A stretch of DNA of 64,000 nucleotides from Candidatus Peribacteria bacterium (GTDB taxonomy: Bacteria > Patescibacteriota > Gracilibacteria > UBA1369 > LOWO2-01-FULL-3), in assembly GCA_943357285.1 (NCBI GenBank), contig CALRGJ010000001.1, forward strand, positions 62,001-126,000. Reading direction: 5' to 3'. Below, in pieces: positions 1 to 8,316 of this stretch (its first letter is position 1; the number at the start of each line of letters is the position of its first letter). The translations under genes and the position numbers were made by a program. Below the pieces are notes generated by a model. It was not told the DNA's origin. It saw nothing but the letters and a program-made list of their open reading frames with translations, and ran no database searches.

Positions 1-723
1 ACACCTGACAATACGGTAATTGCAGTAGTGGGAAATGTAGATCATAAACAAGTAGTGGAGTTGATTGGTAAATATTTCGAGATGGAAGCCGGTGAAAAAG
101 CTTATGAATTCAAGGCTATTGAGAATATGGATGGTGGAAAGTTGTATTTGAAAGAAAAAAAGACGGAGCAGGCTCATATTGCTGTTGGTTTCCCTGGATA
201 TAAGGAAGATCACAAAGATCATTGGGCTCTTAAGCTTTTATCGGTGATTCTTGGAGGAAATATGAGTAGCAGAATGTTCCTTGGCGTGAGAGAGGCAAAG
301 GGTCTTTCTTATTACATTCATACTTCTACTGATAATTACATGGATGGTGGTGTGATTGTGACTAATGCCGGGGTGGATTTGCTTAGAATCGATGAGGCGA
401 TTGAAGGTGTGATTAATGAATATAGAAGAGTGAAAGAGGAAAATGTACCGGCCGCTGAATTAAAAAAGGCTAAATCTTATTTGAAAGGTAAGATGGTGTT
501 GAGTTTGGAAGATTCCGAGGAATTCGCCCATTTATTGGCTAAATACGAACTTTTGCACGGAACAGTAAGAGATCCAGAAGAGATTATGAAATTGATTGAT
601 AAAGTAACAGTGGAAGATGTGAGAAGGGTAGCGGAAGATTTATTCCAAGAAGATAAGATGAAATTGGCTGTGATAGGACCTTACGATGATAGAGAGAGAT
701 TTTTGAAGTTGCTCAAGTATTAG
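1..723 (+). CDS. M16-family zinc peptidase, C-terminal part (5' end outside window)
   Basis: The reading frame is open from base 1 (Thr-Pro-Asp-Asn...), so the gene begins upstream and only about 240 C-terminal residues are visible. It matches the inactive C-terminal lobe of insulinase/pitrilysin (M16) peptidases: a VVGNVDH strand-turn, the GGNMSSRMF segment, then REAKGLSYYI, which is the region that helps bind substrate. The zinc site (HXXEH) lies in the missing N-terminal lobe and cannot be checked. Family members degrade peptides or process precursors; which applies here is unknown. It ends in TAG just before a GC-rich inverted repeat. Confidence 0.88.
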   Translation, partial: TPDNTVIAVVGNVDHKQVVELIGKYFEMEAGEKAYEFKAIENMDGGKLYLKEKKTEQAHIAVGFPGYKEDHKDHWALKLLSVILGGNMSSRMFLGVREAKGLSYYIHTSTDNYMDGGVIVTNAGVDLLRIDEAIEGVINEYRRVKEENVPAAELKKAKSYLKGKMVLSLEDSEEFAHLLAKYELLHGTVRDPEEIMKLIDKVTVEDVRRVAEDLFQEDKMKLAVIGPYDDRERFLKLLKY

Positions 724-839
724 GCGGGTCCTGCCTGACAGGTGTCACTGTGTTTTCTAGAAACTGCTCGAGTATTTGCTGCGCAAAAACTCTGCGCGTT
801 GTTTCGTCGAAAACAAGTAACACACTGTCAGTCTCCCGC
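724..839. repeat. GC-rich imperfect inverted repeat, possible structured RNA or terminator
   Basis: Matching arms close a region of about 115 bases: GCGGG (724-728) with CCCGC (835-839), CTGACAG (735-741) with CTGTCAG (825-831), then GTGTT/AACAC and inner GAAAC/GTTTC pairs. The core has two GCGC blocks around AAAAACTCT. There is no T-run, so it is not a classical terminator. It looks like a folded transcript end or a small palindromic element. No ORF fits it convincingly. Confidence 0.45.
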
Positions 840-856
840 CTTTCCCTTACAGCTGC

Positions 857-885
857 TTGATAAAAAGGCTGTTTTTTGGTATAAT
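857..885 (+). promoter_or_regulatory. Sigma-70-type promoter for the 909-2450 gene
   Basis: TTGATA (857-862), a 17-base spacer and a perfect TATAAT (880-885). Transcription would start near 892, leaving an A-rich leader of about 17 bases without a Shine-Dalgarno motif before the ATG at 909. Confidence 0.8.
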
Positions 886-908
886 GTTGAGAAATAAAAA
901 CAAAAACT

Positions 909-2450
909 ATGGCTACAGAAATTACACCAGAACAGCAACCGGCATTTGAGAAAATGAAGACTGAAGGAGGATTTAAGAATTCCGACGGTAGTTTTTTCAA
1001 TGTATCTACTGGAGAATATTCCGATGGTAAGAGTAGTAGCCAGTTGAGTCCTGAAGATGCTTTTGAATTTAGAAAGGAAGGATATACGCCACTTAAGGAG
1101 GCTCAAGTTGTTGCTGCGGCTGCTGTGAAAGATGTCGGAAAGGTGGAAACTAAAACTACAACCGGGGAATCTGTTACAGGCCTACGTACTATTGTGGAAT
1201 TAGATGCTCTAAAGTCTAAATTGGGAACGAAAATGTCCCCATTGGGTGATGCACTTGCTGTTAATGGAAATCCATTTTCTGGAAGTTTAGATTTAGATAA
1301 GGATTTTAATTTGAATACGGTAAAAGCTGTTGTTACTCCAGCTTTGGCGAATATTTTTAGCAGTAAGGCTGATGTGGTTATTAATTTATATAATTCCAAT
1401 TTGAGTGATGGTGAATTGCCTTTAGCTCCTCAGGATGCGATTAAGTTGTTAACCGATATTTATACTGAGGCTGCATTGAAATCTGTAAGATCGTCTTTTA
1501 AAGCCACTTATCCAAACTATGTAGCTTTTAAGAATTCTTTGAGTGCTGGAAAATCTTATAAATTTACTTACGATATATCTGTCGATAAAAATTCAGTCTT
1601 TACTTCTACTATTAAGCCGGATGCAGATCCAGCAAATCAGTTTTTGCCTGAATATACAGCTTATGACAAGATTAATCCGAAGCCAGTAGAGCTCACTCCT
1701 TCTGAAGTAAAATTGAATGAAAGAGCTAAGAATTTTAAAAATTCTGGAGTTGGAAGATTTTTGGGTGCGATGGGTGTGATTAATGTGGGTGAAGCTGTTG
1801 AAGGTGAGACAAAGGAGCAAGCAGAGGCTCGTGAAACTAAGGCTTATGCTGAAGCTCTAAATGGAAGTAATTTTATTGCTCAGTTTTTTATTTATTTTAT
1901 GGGAGGATCAGCGATGCTGGCAGATGGTGGTGCTTCGATTAAAGATACTCTTTCCGGTTTGGATCCAAAATTCCAGGCGGTTGTAAAAGGTATTGAGGCC
2001 AAGGTGCCAAAAATGATGGCAAAAATGGCGGAAGATCCTAAGTATAGAACTCCAGAGGATGAGCTCGAGGCTGCGAAAACTGAACCTGTTAAGGCTGAAG
2101 ATTTTGCAAAGATTCTTTCTGGAGAAAAAGCTCAGCCGGAGAAAACTATAAAATTAAGTGATAAGTATGATGCTGGAGAAACTGGCTTAACTATTACTCT
2201 TAAAGATGGTGCAGAAATGATTATTCCTGAGGGAACATCTATTAGAATTAAAGATAAATCTGAGCCTAAAAGAGCTGAGGATAAGAAGCCTAGATCTTTC
2301 ACTTCTACTATTACTGTGACAGGTGAATTACCTGTTGGTACTAAGTTTAATAGCAAGGTCGTGTTTGAAAAACCAGGTGATAAAGCAGCTACAGCTAAAA
2401 AGGAAGCTGAAAAACCAGCTCCAGATACTAACGAGAAACCTGCAAGCTAA
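909..2450 (+). CDS. Hypothetical acidic protein, 513 aa
   Basis: Not recognised. It has its own strong promoter and a terminator after it, so it is probably a single-gene transcript. The first 90 residues are polar and Ser/Glu-rich; the middle (about 90-270) is mixed and could be globular. A hydrophobic stretch near residues 318-332 (FIAQFFIYFMGG) is the only membrane-like segment. The C-terminal 130 residues are charged, rich in Lys, Glu and Pro, with an even run (about 415-490) that could be a small beta domain, followed by a PAPDTNEKPAS tail. No signal peptide is seen. No catalytic motif is visible. Confidence 0.75.
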   Translation: MATEITPEQQPAFEKMKTEGGFKNSDGSFFNVSTGEYSDGKSSSQLSPEDAFEFRKEGYTPLKEAQVVAAAAVKDVGKVETKTTTGESVTGLRTIVELDALKSKLGTKMSPLGDALAVNGNPFSGSLDLDKDFNLNTVKAVVTPALANIFSSKADVVINLYNSNLSDGELPLAPQDAIKLLTDIYTEAALKSVRSSFKATYPNYVAFKNSLSAGKSYKFTYDISVDKNSVFTSTIKPDADPANQFLPEYTAYDKINPKPVELTPSEVKLNERAKNFKNSGVGRFLGAMGVINVGEAVEGETKEQAEARETKAYAEALNGSNFIAQFFIYFMGGSAMLADGGASIKDTLSGLDPKFQAVVKGIEAKVPKMMAKMAEDPKYRTPEDELEAAKTEPVKAEDFAKILSGEKAQPEKTIKLSDKYDAGETGLTITLKDGAEMIIPEGTSIRIKDKSEPKRAEDKKPRSFTSTITVTGELPVGTKFNSKVVFEKPGDKAATAKKEAEKPAPDTNEKPAS

Positions 2451-2471
2451 TTTGGCTTGTTTCGCTTAGAG

Positions 2472-2499
2472 GCATGGGCTAGAATGGCCCTGCTTTTTT
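2472..2499 (+). terminator. Intrinsic terminator after the 909-2450 gene
   Basis: GCATGGGC and GCCCTGC pair with one bulged T around a TAGAATG loop, followed by six T. It separates the hypothetical gene from ndk 25 bases downstream. Confidence 0.8.
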
Positions 2500-2523
2500 C
2501 AGTATATCCTTAACTTTTTTTAT

Positions 2524-3003
2524 ATGGCGAAAGTAAATGAACAAACATTGATTTTGATCAAGCCAGATGCTATTCAGCGCGGTTTGGTTGGTGAAATCGT
2601 TACACGTTTTGAACGCAAAGGTTTGAAATTGGTTGGTATGAAAATGATGGCTTTGAACGAAGCTGTTTTGCGTGAACATTATGCGCATATTGCTGATAAG
2701 CCTTTCTTCCCTGGTGTTGCTAAATTTATGCAAAGCACTCCTGTTGTAGCTATGTGTTGGCAAGGTTTACAGGTGGTAGATGCAGTTAGAAAAATCACTG
2801 GTATCACTAAGGCTCGTGAAGCTGAAGCTGGTTCAATTCGTGGAGATTTAGCTATGAGCGTTGCTTGTAACGTAATCCATGCTTCTGACACTGTTGAAAA
2901 TGCAGAAAAAGAAGTTAAGAGATTCTTCAAAGATGACGAAATTCATTCTTACGATAAATCTGAATATACTCATGTATATGCAGAAGACGAGAGGGCTGTT
3001 TAA
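2524..3003 (+). CDS. ndk: Nucleoside diphosphate kinase
   Basis: Transfers the gamma phosphate of ATP to NDPs through a phosphohistidine. All family landmarks are present: TLILIKPDAIQRG near the N-terminus, the Kpn-loop region, and the active-site block CNVIHASD with catalytic His at about residue 119. At 159 aa it is slightly longer than the usual 140-150 because of an acidic C-terminal tail. It heads a run of pentose-phosphate/PRPP genes, which suits nucleotide supply. The ATG is preceded by a T-rich stretch with no ribosome-binding motif. Confidence 0.96.
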   Translation: MAKVNEQTLILIKPDAIQRGLVGEIVTRFERKGLKLVGMKMMALNEAVLREHYAHIADKPFFPGVAKFMQSTPVVAMCWQGLQVVDAVRKITGITKAREAEAGSIRGDLAMSVACNVIHASDTVENAEKEVKRFFKDDEIHSYDKSEYTHVYAEDERAV

Positions 3004-3014
3004 TTAGAAAATTC

Positions 3015-3866
3015 ATGAATATAAGGGAGCTGGAACAAAAAGCTGCGCAAATCCGATTGAGTACTCTGGAAACTTTGCATAAAGGTGGTCAGGGATACGT
3101 AGGGAGTTGTATGTCAGTTGTTGAAATTCTAGTCTCTCTTTATTATGGAGAACTTTTTGGTCAAAAACAGGTAATGAAATATAATCCTAAAATTCCCGGA
3201 GCAAAAGATCAGGATTTTTTGATTTTATCCAAGGGTCATGCGGTGGCTGTACAGTATGCTATTCTTGCGGATCTTGGTTTCTTTGATAAATCAGAATTAA
3301 ATTTTTTGGGAAAACCGGGGGCGATGCTCAAAAATCGTCCTTCATCAAAAGTTCCCGGAATTAGTGCTTCAATGCTGTCTTATGGTCATGGGCTTTCTGT
3401 GGCTTTGGGATTGGCTTTGTCTTTGAGAATGGAAAAGACAAATCAGAAAGTTTTTGCAGTACTTGGAGATGGAGAATTGGCGAATGGCCAAGTATGGGAA
3501 GCGGCAATGATGGCATCAAAATATAAACTAAATAATTTGGTGGCTTTTGTGGATAATAATAAAGTGCAATCTGGACATTTGCTTCAGGTGGAAAATTTGC
3601 AGAGCAAGTTTGATTCATTTGGTTGGCAGGTAATTCAGGTAACAGATGGTCATGATTGTGATCAGATTTTGAATGCATTACAGAAAGCAGAGACGTTTAC
3701 TAGAAAGCCTATCTGTATTTGGTGTCATACTATTGTTGGCAAAGGTGTAGATTTTGCAGAGAGAAAGGCTAATTACCAAGGAGCGACATTGAGTGATAAT
3801 GAAATGTCGGCAATTATTCCAAAACTTAAGAGAATTTATGAACAGTACGTTACTCAAATTAGGTAA
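3015..3866 (+). CDS. Transketolase, N-terminal (thiamine pyrophosphate) subunit
   Basis: 283 aa, the expected size for the TPP-binding half of a split transketolase. The cofactor motif runs from GDGELANGQVWEAA to FVDNN (about residues 155-182), and the substrate-side segment LSKGHAVAVQYAIL is clear. It moves two-carbon units between sugar phosphates in the non-oxidative pentose phosphate pathway. It lies 11 bases after ndk and overlaps the gene for the partner subunit. Confidence 0.93.
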   Translation: MNIRELEQKAAQIRLSTLETLHKGGQGYVGSCMSVVEILVSLYYGELFGQKQVMKYNPKIPGAKDQDFLILSKGHAVAVQYAILADLGFFDKSELNFLGKPGAMLKNRPSSKVPGISASMLSYGHGLSVALGLALSLRMEKTNQKVFAVLGDGELANGQVWEAAMMASKYKLNNLVAFVDNNKVQSGHLLQVENLQSKFDSFGWQVIQVTDGHDCDQILNALQKAETFTRKPICIWCHTIVGKGVDFAERKANYQGATLSDNEMSAIIPKLKRIYEQYVTQIR

Positions 3867-4290
3867 GCATTTTAAGAACATTGTTGTTCTTGATACTGGA
3901 TCAGTAAGAAATTCTGATTGCGAGGAATTTATTAAATTTTTCGGTGAAAGATATTTCAATTTTGGTTTAGCGGAGTCAAATATGATTTCTGCTGCTGCCG
4001 GATTTGCGATTGCCGGAAAGACTCCGGTGATTTTTGGTAGTGCAAGGTTTCTTTTGAGTACGGCTTTTGATCAGGTTTATAATGATATTTGTATTCCAAA
4101 TTTGAATGTGAAAATTGTGGGTCTTGTCGCTCACTCCGAGCGACACGGAGCCTTAGCCTCGGGTGACGGTGAGGTGGATATGGAGTTGGTGAAAATTCTG
4201 CCAAATCTCAAAGTAGAAGATGGTGATTTTGCCGTTTTGGAAAAGATGATGGGTGAATATGGTCCGGCCTATTTGAGGGTTGCGGTCTAG
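3838..4290 (+). CDS. Transketolase, C-terminal subunit, short form (pyrimidine-binding domain only)
   Basis: Start chosen at ATG 3838 (MNSTLLKLGKHFKN), overlapping the N-terminal subunit by 29 bases; an earlier in-frame ATG at 3793 lies deeper in that gene. The 150 aa match the pyrimidine-binding domain of transketolase: the block RYFNFGLAESNMISAAAG carries the catalytic Glu that activates TPP. Family partners are about 310 aa with a further transketolase_C domain; here the protein stops at GPAYLRVAV, so that domain is missing. A GC-rich palindrome (GTCGCT/AGCGAC, 4126-4144) lies in the coding region where the family usually has a conserved loop, and the protein there reads HSERHGALASGDGEVD. 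It may be a minimal subunit or one whose last domain is encoded elsewhere. Confidence 0.85.
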   Translation: MNSTLLKLGKHFKNIVVLDTGSVRNSDCEEFIKFFGERYFNFGLAESNMISAAAGFAIAGKTPVIFGSARFLLSTAFDQVYNDICIPNLNVKIVGLVAHSERHGALASGDGEVDMELVKILPNLKVEDGDFAVLEKMMGEYGPAYLRVAV

Positions 4291-4343
4291 TGTGATATTA
4301 TTGTATCCGATCTTGATGATTGAAATTATTAAAAAAAGATTTT

Positions 4344-5291
4344 ATGAAAGAGTTTCCAATTAAAATTTTTTCTGGCACTTCTCATCCAGAATTAGCTAAG
4401 GAAATAGCTAAAGAGCTCGGATTACCGCTTTCAGAAATGCTTATTTCAAGGTTTGCTTGTAAAGAAATTTACGCAAAACCGACAGAAACTGTACGTGGTA
4501 CTGATGTATTTGTGGTTCAAACAGGAAGTGAAAATGTGAATGAAGATTTGATGGAACTTTTTATCATGCTTGATTCTTTGAAGAGATCTTTTGCAGGAAG
4601 AATTCATGTAGTGATGCCTCATTATGGTTATGCGAGACAAGATCGTGTAGCTACTCCACGTGAGCCAATTTCTGCAAAACTCATTGCTGATCTTATTTCT
4701 ACAGCTGGGGCAGATCATCTTATTACAATGAAACTTCATAGTGATCAAGAACAAGGATTTTTCAACTTTCCGGTAGATAATGTAAATACAGAAAGACTTT
4801 TTGCTGACTACTTTCTTAAGAAAAAATTGAAAGATGTGGTAGTGGTTTCTCCAGATGCAGGAGGAGCAAAAGATGCGAAGAAATTTGCGGATTTAATTGG
4901 TGCGGAATTAGCAATTATTCATAAGACAAGACCTGCACATAATAAAGCTCAGGTGATGCATGTAGTAGGTGATGTAGAGGGCAAAACTTGTGTGATTTAC
5001 GATGATTTGATTGATACAGCAGGAAGCGTGACTGCTGCTATTACAGCTTTACGATCTATGAAAGCCGGTAAAGATATTTATTTGGCAGCTACTCATGCGG
5101 TGTTTTCCGATCCTGCAACTGAGAGATTCAAAGAAGCTGGATTTAAAGAAGTAGTGGTTTCAAATTCGATTCCAATTACAGACAGAAAAATGTTTAAGGG
5201 TTTGAAAGTTTTGTCAGTGGCTCCACTATTGGCAAAGATTATTAGAAATGTTCACGAGGCTAGGTCAGTAACCACAGCATTAATTAACTAA
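4344..5291 (+). CDS. prs: Ribose-phosphate pyrophosphokinase (PRPP synthetase)
   Basis: Makes PRPP from ribose-5-phosphate and ATP, feeding the pyr genes further along. Visible landmarks: the flexible loop region VVMPHYGYARQDR, the pyrophosphate and ribose-5-phosphate loops VVVSPDAGGAKDAKKFA, and the PRPP-binding signature VIYDDLIDTAGS. An upstream in-frame TTG exists at 4320, but the ATG at 4344 gives 315 aa, the usual size. It is followed 6 bases later by rpiB, consistent with one operon from ndk to rpe. Confidence 0.95.
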   Translation: MKEFPIKIFSGTSHPELAKEIAKELGLPLSEMLISRFACKEIYAKPTETVRGTDVFVVQTGSENVNEDLMELFIMLDSLKRSFAGRIHVVMPHYGYARQDRVATPREPISAKLIADLISTAGADHLITMKLHSDQEQGFFNFPVDNVNTERLFADYFLKKKLKDVVVVSPDAGGAKDAKKFADLIGAELAIIHKTRPAHNKAQVMHVVGDVEGKTCVIYDDLIDTAGSVTAAITALRSMKAGKDIYLAATHAVFSDPATERFKEAGFKEVVVSNSIPITDRKMFKGLKVLSVAPLLAKIIRNVHEARSVTTALIN

Positions 5292-5297
5292 AAAATT

Positions 5298-5753
5298 ATG
5301 TTTGGAGATAAAGAAAAACAGTTGGTATATATTGGTAGCGATCATGCAGGTTTTAAGATGAAGGAACAATTGCATAAGCATCTTCAAGAAGCAGGTTTTG
5401 ATGCCACCGACTTAGGAACTTTTACAGAGGATTCTTGTGATTATCCGGATATTGCTAGAGAAGTGTCTGAAAAGGTAAAAGAGCATGAGGGATCATTGGG
5501 AATTTTGATGTGTGGTACAGGAATTGGCATGTCTATGGCAGCAAATAAGATGCGTGGAATTAGAGCGGCAATGGTTACTGATGAAAATATGGCCGAGATG
5601 AGCCGTAAACATAATAATGCGAATGTTCTTTGTATGGGGGCGAGAATTAGCACTCCTGAAATGATTGTTAAAATGACAGATAAGTTTTTAGCTACTACTT
5701 TTGACTCTGAAGAGAGACATGCAAGAAGAGTACAAAAAATTGATGAATTATAA
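5298..5753 (+). CDS. rpiB: Ribose-5-phosphate isomerase B
   Basis: Interconverts ribulose-5-phosphate and ribose-5-phosphate. The 151-aa protein carries the RpiB signatures YIGSDHAGF at the start, CGTGIGMSMAANK with the catalytic Cys, and SRKHNNANVL. It sits between prs and rpe, completing the non-oxidative pentose phosphate set. Confidence 0.95.
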   Translation: MFGDKEKQLVYIGSDHAGFKMKEQLHKHLQEAGFDATDLGTFTEDSCDYPDIAREVSEKVKEHEGSLGILMCGTGIGMSMAANKMRGIRAAMVTDENMAEMSRKHNNANVLCMGARISTPEMIVKMTDKFLATTFDSEERHARRVQKIDEL

Positions 5754-5760
5754 TCTGAAA

Positions 5761-6414
5761 ATGTCTAAAAAAGTACAAATTGCCCCGTCTATTTTATCAG
5801 CAGATTTTGGTAAGCTATCAGCAGAAATTGCTGAGATAGAACCATATTCCGATAGAATTCATTTTGATGTGATGGATGGAAACTTTGTGCCAAATATTAG
5901 TTTTGGTGCGCCGATTTTGAAATGGGTGCAAACGAAATTACCGATAGATGTTCATTTGATGATAGCGCGTCCTTGGCTTTACTTGGAGGATTTTGCGAAG
6001 TCTGGAGGTGACCTGATTATTATACATTCTGAAGCGTGTGCGAAGAGTGGAAAATTTACGATGGCGAATGTTTTGAAAATGATTAAGAAATTGGGAGTAA
6101 AGACTGGTGTTTCTATTAAGCCAAAAACTCCAGTTAGTGTTTTGAAAAATGTTTTGGGTCTTTTGGATCAGGTTTTGATTATGACGGTGGAGCCAGGTTT
6201 TGGCGGACAATCTTTCATGCCTAAGATGGTGGGAAAAATTGGGCAATTACGAAAAATGGGATTCAAGGGAGATATTGCAATTGATGGTGGAATTAATGCC
6301 GAAACTGGAAAAATTTGTGCCGAAGCCGGTGCGGATATTTTAATTGCCGGTAATTATATTTTTGGGGCGAAGGATAGGGTGAAGGCGGCGAAGAGTTTAA
6401 CCTTCTTTAGCTAA
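5761..6414 (+). CDS. rpe: Ribulose-phosphate 3-epimerase
   Basis: A TIM-barrel enzyme interconverting ribulose- and xylulose-5-phosphate. Motifs in order: APSILSADF, HFDVMDGNFVPN (metal and catalytic Asp), DVHLMI, MTVEPGFGGQSF (catalytic loop) and IAIDGGINAET. The ATG at 5761 begins MSKKVQIAPSIL; in-frame ATGs further upstream lie inside rpiB and would add unrelated residues. 217 aa is normal. Its last 18 bases overlap the end of the convergent HD-domain gene. Confidence 0.95.
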   Translation: MSKKVQIAPSILSADFGKLSAEIAEIEPYSDRIHFDVMDGNFVPNISFGAPILKWVQTKLPIDVHLMIARPWLYLEDFAKSGGDLIIIHSEACAKSGKFTMANVLKMIKKLGVKTGVSIKPKTPVSVLKNVLGLLDQVLIMTVEPGFGGQSFMPKMVGKIGQLRKMGFKGDIAIDGGINAETGKICAEAGADILIAGNYIFGAKDRVKAAKSLTFFS

Positions 6415-8094
6415 AAGTTCTCTATTGTGCTCCATTACGGCTTGGATTTTTGCAGGTACTTGGAAGCGTATTACTTCTACTTGCCATTGTTTTAGTTTTT
6501 CCATGTATTGTCTATCTGTATCTTCTATTTCTTCCGGATGAGTGGTCATGAGATGTTCGTATCCTTTTAGTGTTGTATCAATACAACGTGGTAGGGCGTT
6601 GTAGAGTGGATGAGTAGTATTATTGTGGTCTAGCATTGCCCAGGCGATGACTCTGGAAGTTGTGCTGCGAAGCATGTTGCGTTGTTTTTCAGGCTTCATT
6701 TTGCCTACTGATAGAATATTATTTGCTCTATCTTCTAGCTTCATGATTAAGGCAACTTGTCTGCTTTCCGCTCCATGCATGGAGTTTAGACGCATAAGGA
6801 AGGCGGTGGATTTGTTTTCTTTCTCGTCGCTTTCTTCCGGGAATTCTTTAAATGTTTTGCTCTCTTTATCCGGTTTTTCTGATTTCCATCCTCTATATTT
6901 TCCAGGAGTAATACCTAAAATTTTCATTGTGATGTCTCTACCAGGAAGCGATTGCTGTACAGCTGTGGATTTTTCCTCATCTGTCCATTCTATATTATGA
7001 CTTAGTAGTCTTAGTACTTCTTGTACTGTTTTAAATACGTCCGGCTTGAGAAGGTTTAGGACTTTTTCTTTTATTTTATCGCGAGTGGTATCCGGACTAT
7101 TAAATCCACTTTTTATTTTTGGATCCAAGCTGGTGTCATAGACATCGGCCAGTCTTTTGAGATAACCATTTTCTCCAAAAAGATCTTCCATTTTTAAATC
7201 CGTGTCCTCGATCACATCATGAATAGGCCCTACTAAAGCTATTATTACGGCTAGATTGGCCATTCCCTTATCTAGAGTGTAGGGGATAACATCGAGAGAT
7301 GTAGCATGAGTTACGTCCATGCCGTGAATGATGTAAGGGAGTTTTTCAGTTTTTCTCATGCGCCCTTTTTCTTGGCCATGATGAGCAGCTTTTCCAACGG
7401 CAATACCTTGGTGAGCTGCGTCTATGTATCTTAGATAGCGATTTCTTTCTACTATTTCACCGCGATGTGGATGGTCTTTTGGTAGGACATAATCTTCAGC
7501 AGTTTTTTCTTCAGGTTTTTTGTCAGGTGCACTTTCGAGAAGCATTTCGTAATATAGGCGAAGTGAAACAATATATTTTTTCGTGGTTTCATAGAGAGCT
7601 TTTCGAAGGGCTTTTTCTTCTCTTTTCCAACTTCTTAGTTCGCGGTTCTCTGAGGAATTTTCCACCATGGCGCGTACACCATTTCTTAATCTGGGAATCA
7701 TTCTCACTTTTGAATTTTCAACTATTTCGTTTGAGTATTCGCCGAGATGATCGACAGGGGCTCCGGTTGTCCATTTTAGTTCTAAATCTTCACAGGTTTC
7801 ATAAAATTCAAAGTAGTTTGCTTCTACCGATTTCCAGATATCTCTAATTCTTGCTCTATGTTCTATGGGAATAGAATGTTGAATGACGTCGTACTCTAAG
7901 CGCATCGGAATGTCTAAATATTTTTTTTCAATATCTAGAATGTAAGCATTCTCATCGTTGAAAGAGGCAACGTCTTCTGGTTGAAATGGATATCTTTGCT
8001 GAAGTATTCCGGCATAACCGGCTTTGAGCATGGCATCTTCATCATCTCTTTCGGAGGTGTCACTATCTATTTTGTGCGGGTCTCTATCTGTCAT
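6397..8094 (-). CDS. SpoT-like HD-domain hydrolase with long flanking extensions
   Basis: 565 aa. Residues about 225-300 and 445-462 match the (p)ppGpp hydrolase domain of RelA/SpoT proteins: AAHHGQ, RKTEKLPYIIHGMDV, then IHDVIEDTD (the HD pair at 292-293), LFGENG, and the downstream MKLEDRANNI with the metal-ligand Asp near 455. There is no synthetase, TGS or ACT domain. The first 220 residues are a charged, helical region not recognised; the insertion at about 300-440 is longer than in SpoT. An open frame extends upstream into the tRNA gene, so the ATG at 8094 (MTDRDPHKID) was chosen; it sits about 20 bases after a predicted promoter. Likely an alarmone or nucleotide phosphohydrolase; the substrate is inferred. 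Confidence 0.72.
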   Translation of the reverse strand: MTDRDPHKIDSDTSERDDEDAMLKAGYAGILQQRYPFQPEDVASFNDENAYILDIEKKYLDIPMRLEYDVIQHSIPIEHRARIRDIWKSVEANYFEFYETCEDLELKWTTGAPVDHLGEYSNEIVENSKVRMIPRLRNGVRAMVENSSENRELRSWKREEKALRKALYETTKKYIVSLRLYYEMLLESAPDKKPEEKTAEDYVLPKDHPHRGEIVERNRYLRYIDAAHQGIAVGKAAHHGQEKGRMRKTEKLPYIIHGMDVTHATSLDVIPYTLDKGMANLAVIIALVGPIHDVIEDTDLKMEDLFGENGYLKRLADVYDTSLDPKIKSGFNSPDTTRDKIKEKVLNLLKPDVFKTVQEVLRLLSHNIEWTDEEKSTAVQQSLPGRDITMKILGITPGKYRGWKSEKPDKESKTFKEFPEESDEKENKSTAFLMRLNSMHGAESRQVALIMKLEDRANNILSVGKMKPEKQRNMLRSTTSRVIAWAMLDHNNTTHPLYNALPRCIDTTLKGYEHLMTTHPEEIEDTDRQYMEKLKQWQVEVIRFQVPAKIQAVMEHNRELLAKEG

Positions 8095-8113
8095 ATAATA
8101 TGCAAAAGGCTTA

Positions 8114-8142
8114 ATTTTGGCACTAATAAGACGTTTTGTCAA
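8114..8142 (-). promoter_or_regulatory. Promoter between tRNA-Arg and the HD-domain gene
   Basis: Reading the minus strand: TTGACA (8142-8137), 17-base spacer, CAAAAT (8119-8114). The start point would be near 8108, about 14 bases before the chosen ATG. Confidence 0.55.
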
Positions 8143-8175
8143 ACCTATTCTATACCTCTTTAGTCTGAATTGAAA

Positions 8176-8252
8176 TGGTGCGCCCGACAGGAGTCGAACC
8201 TGTGACCCCCAGCTCCGCAAGCTGATGCTCTATCCATCTGAGCTACGAGCGC
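8176..8252 (-). tRNA. tRNA-Arg, anticodon GCG
   Basis: A full cloverleaf can be folded: acceptor GCGCTCG/CGGGCGC, D-arm GCTC/GAGC, anticodon stem TCAGC/GCTGG with loop TTGCGGA, T-arm ACAGG-TTCGACT-CCTGT, and an encoded CCA (8178-8176). The loop places GCG at positions 34-36, reading CGC/CGU arginine codons. Most bacteria read these with an ACG tRNA modified to inosine, so GCG is unusual. Confidence 0.95.
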
Positions 8253-8316
8253 ACGTGAAGGTGTTTGCCTTTGAAGGCCCGCCAATAGTAATAGAAAAGC
8301 CATTTTTAGGCAAGTT

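Noticed and set aside
8095-8220. Upstream in-frame extension of the HD-domain gene (starting MRSWGSQVRLLSGAPF)
   Set aside because: It would begin inside the tRNA-Arg gene and read through its acceptor stem; a promoter and ATG follow it.
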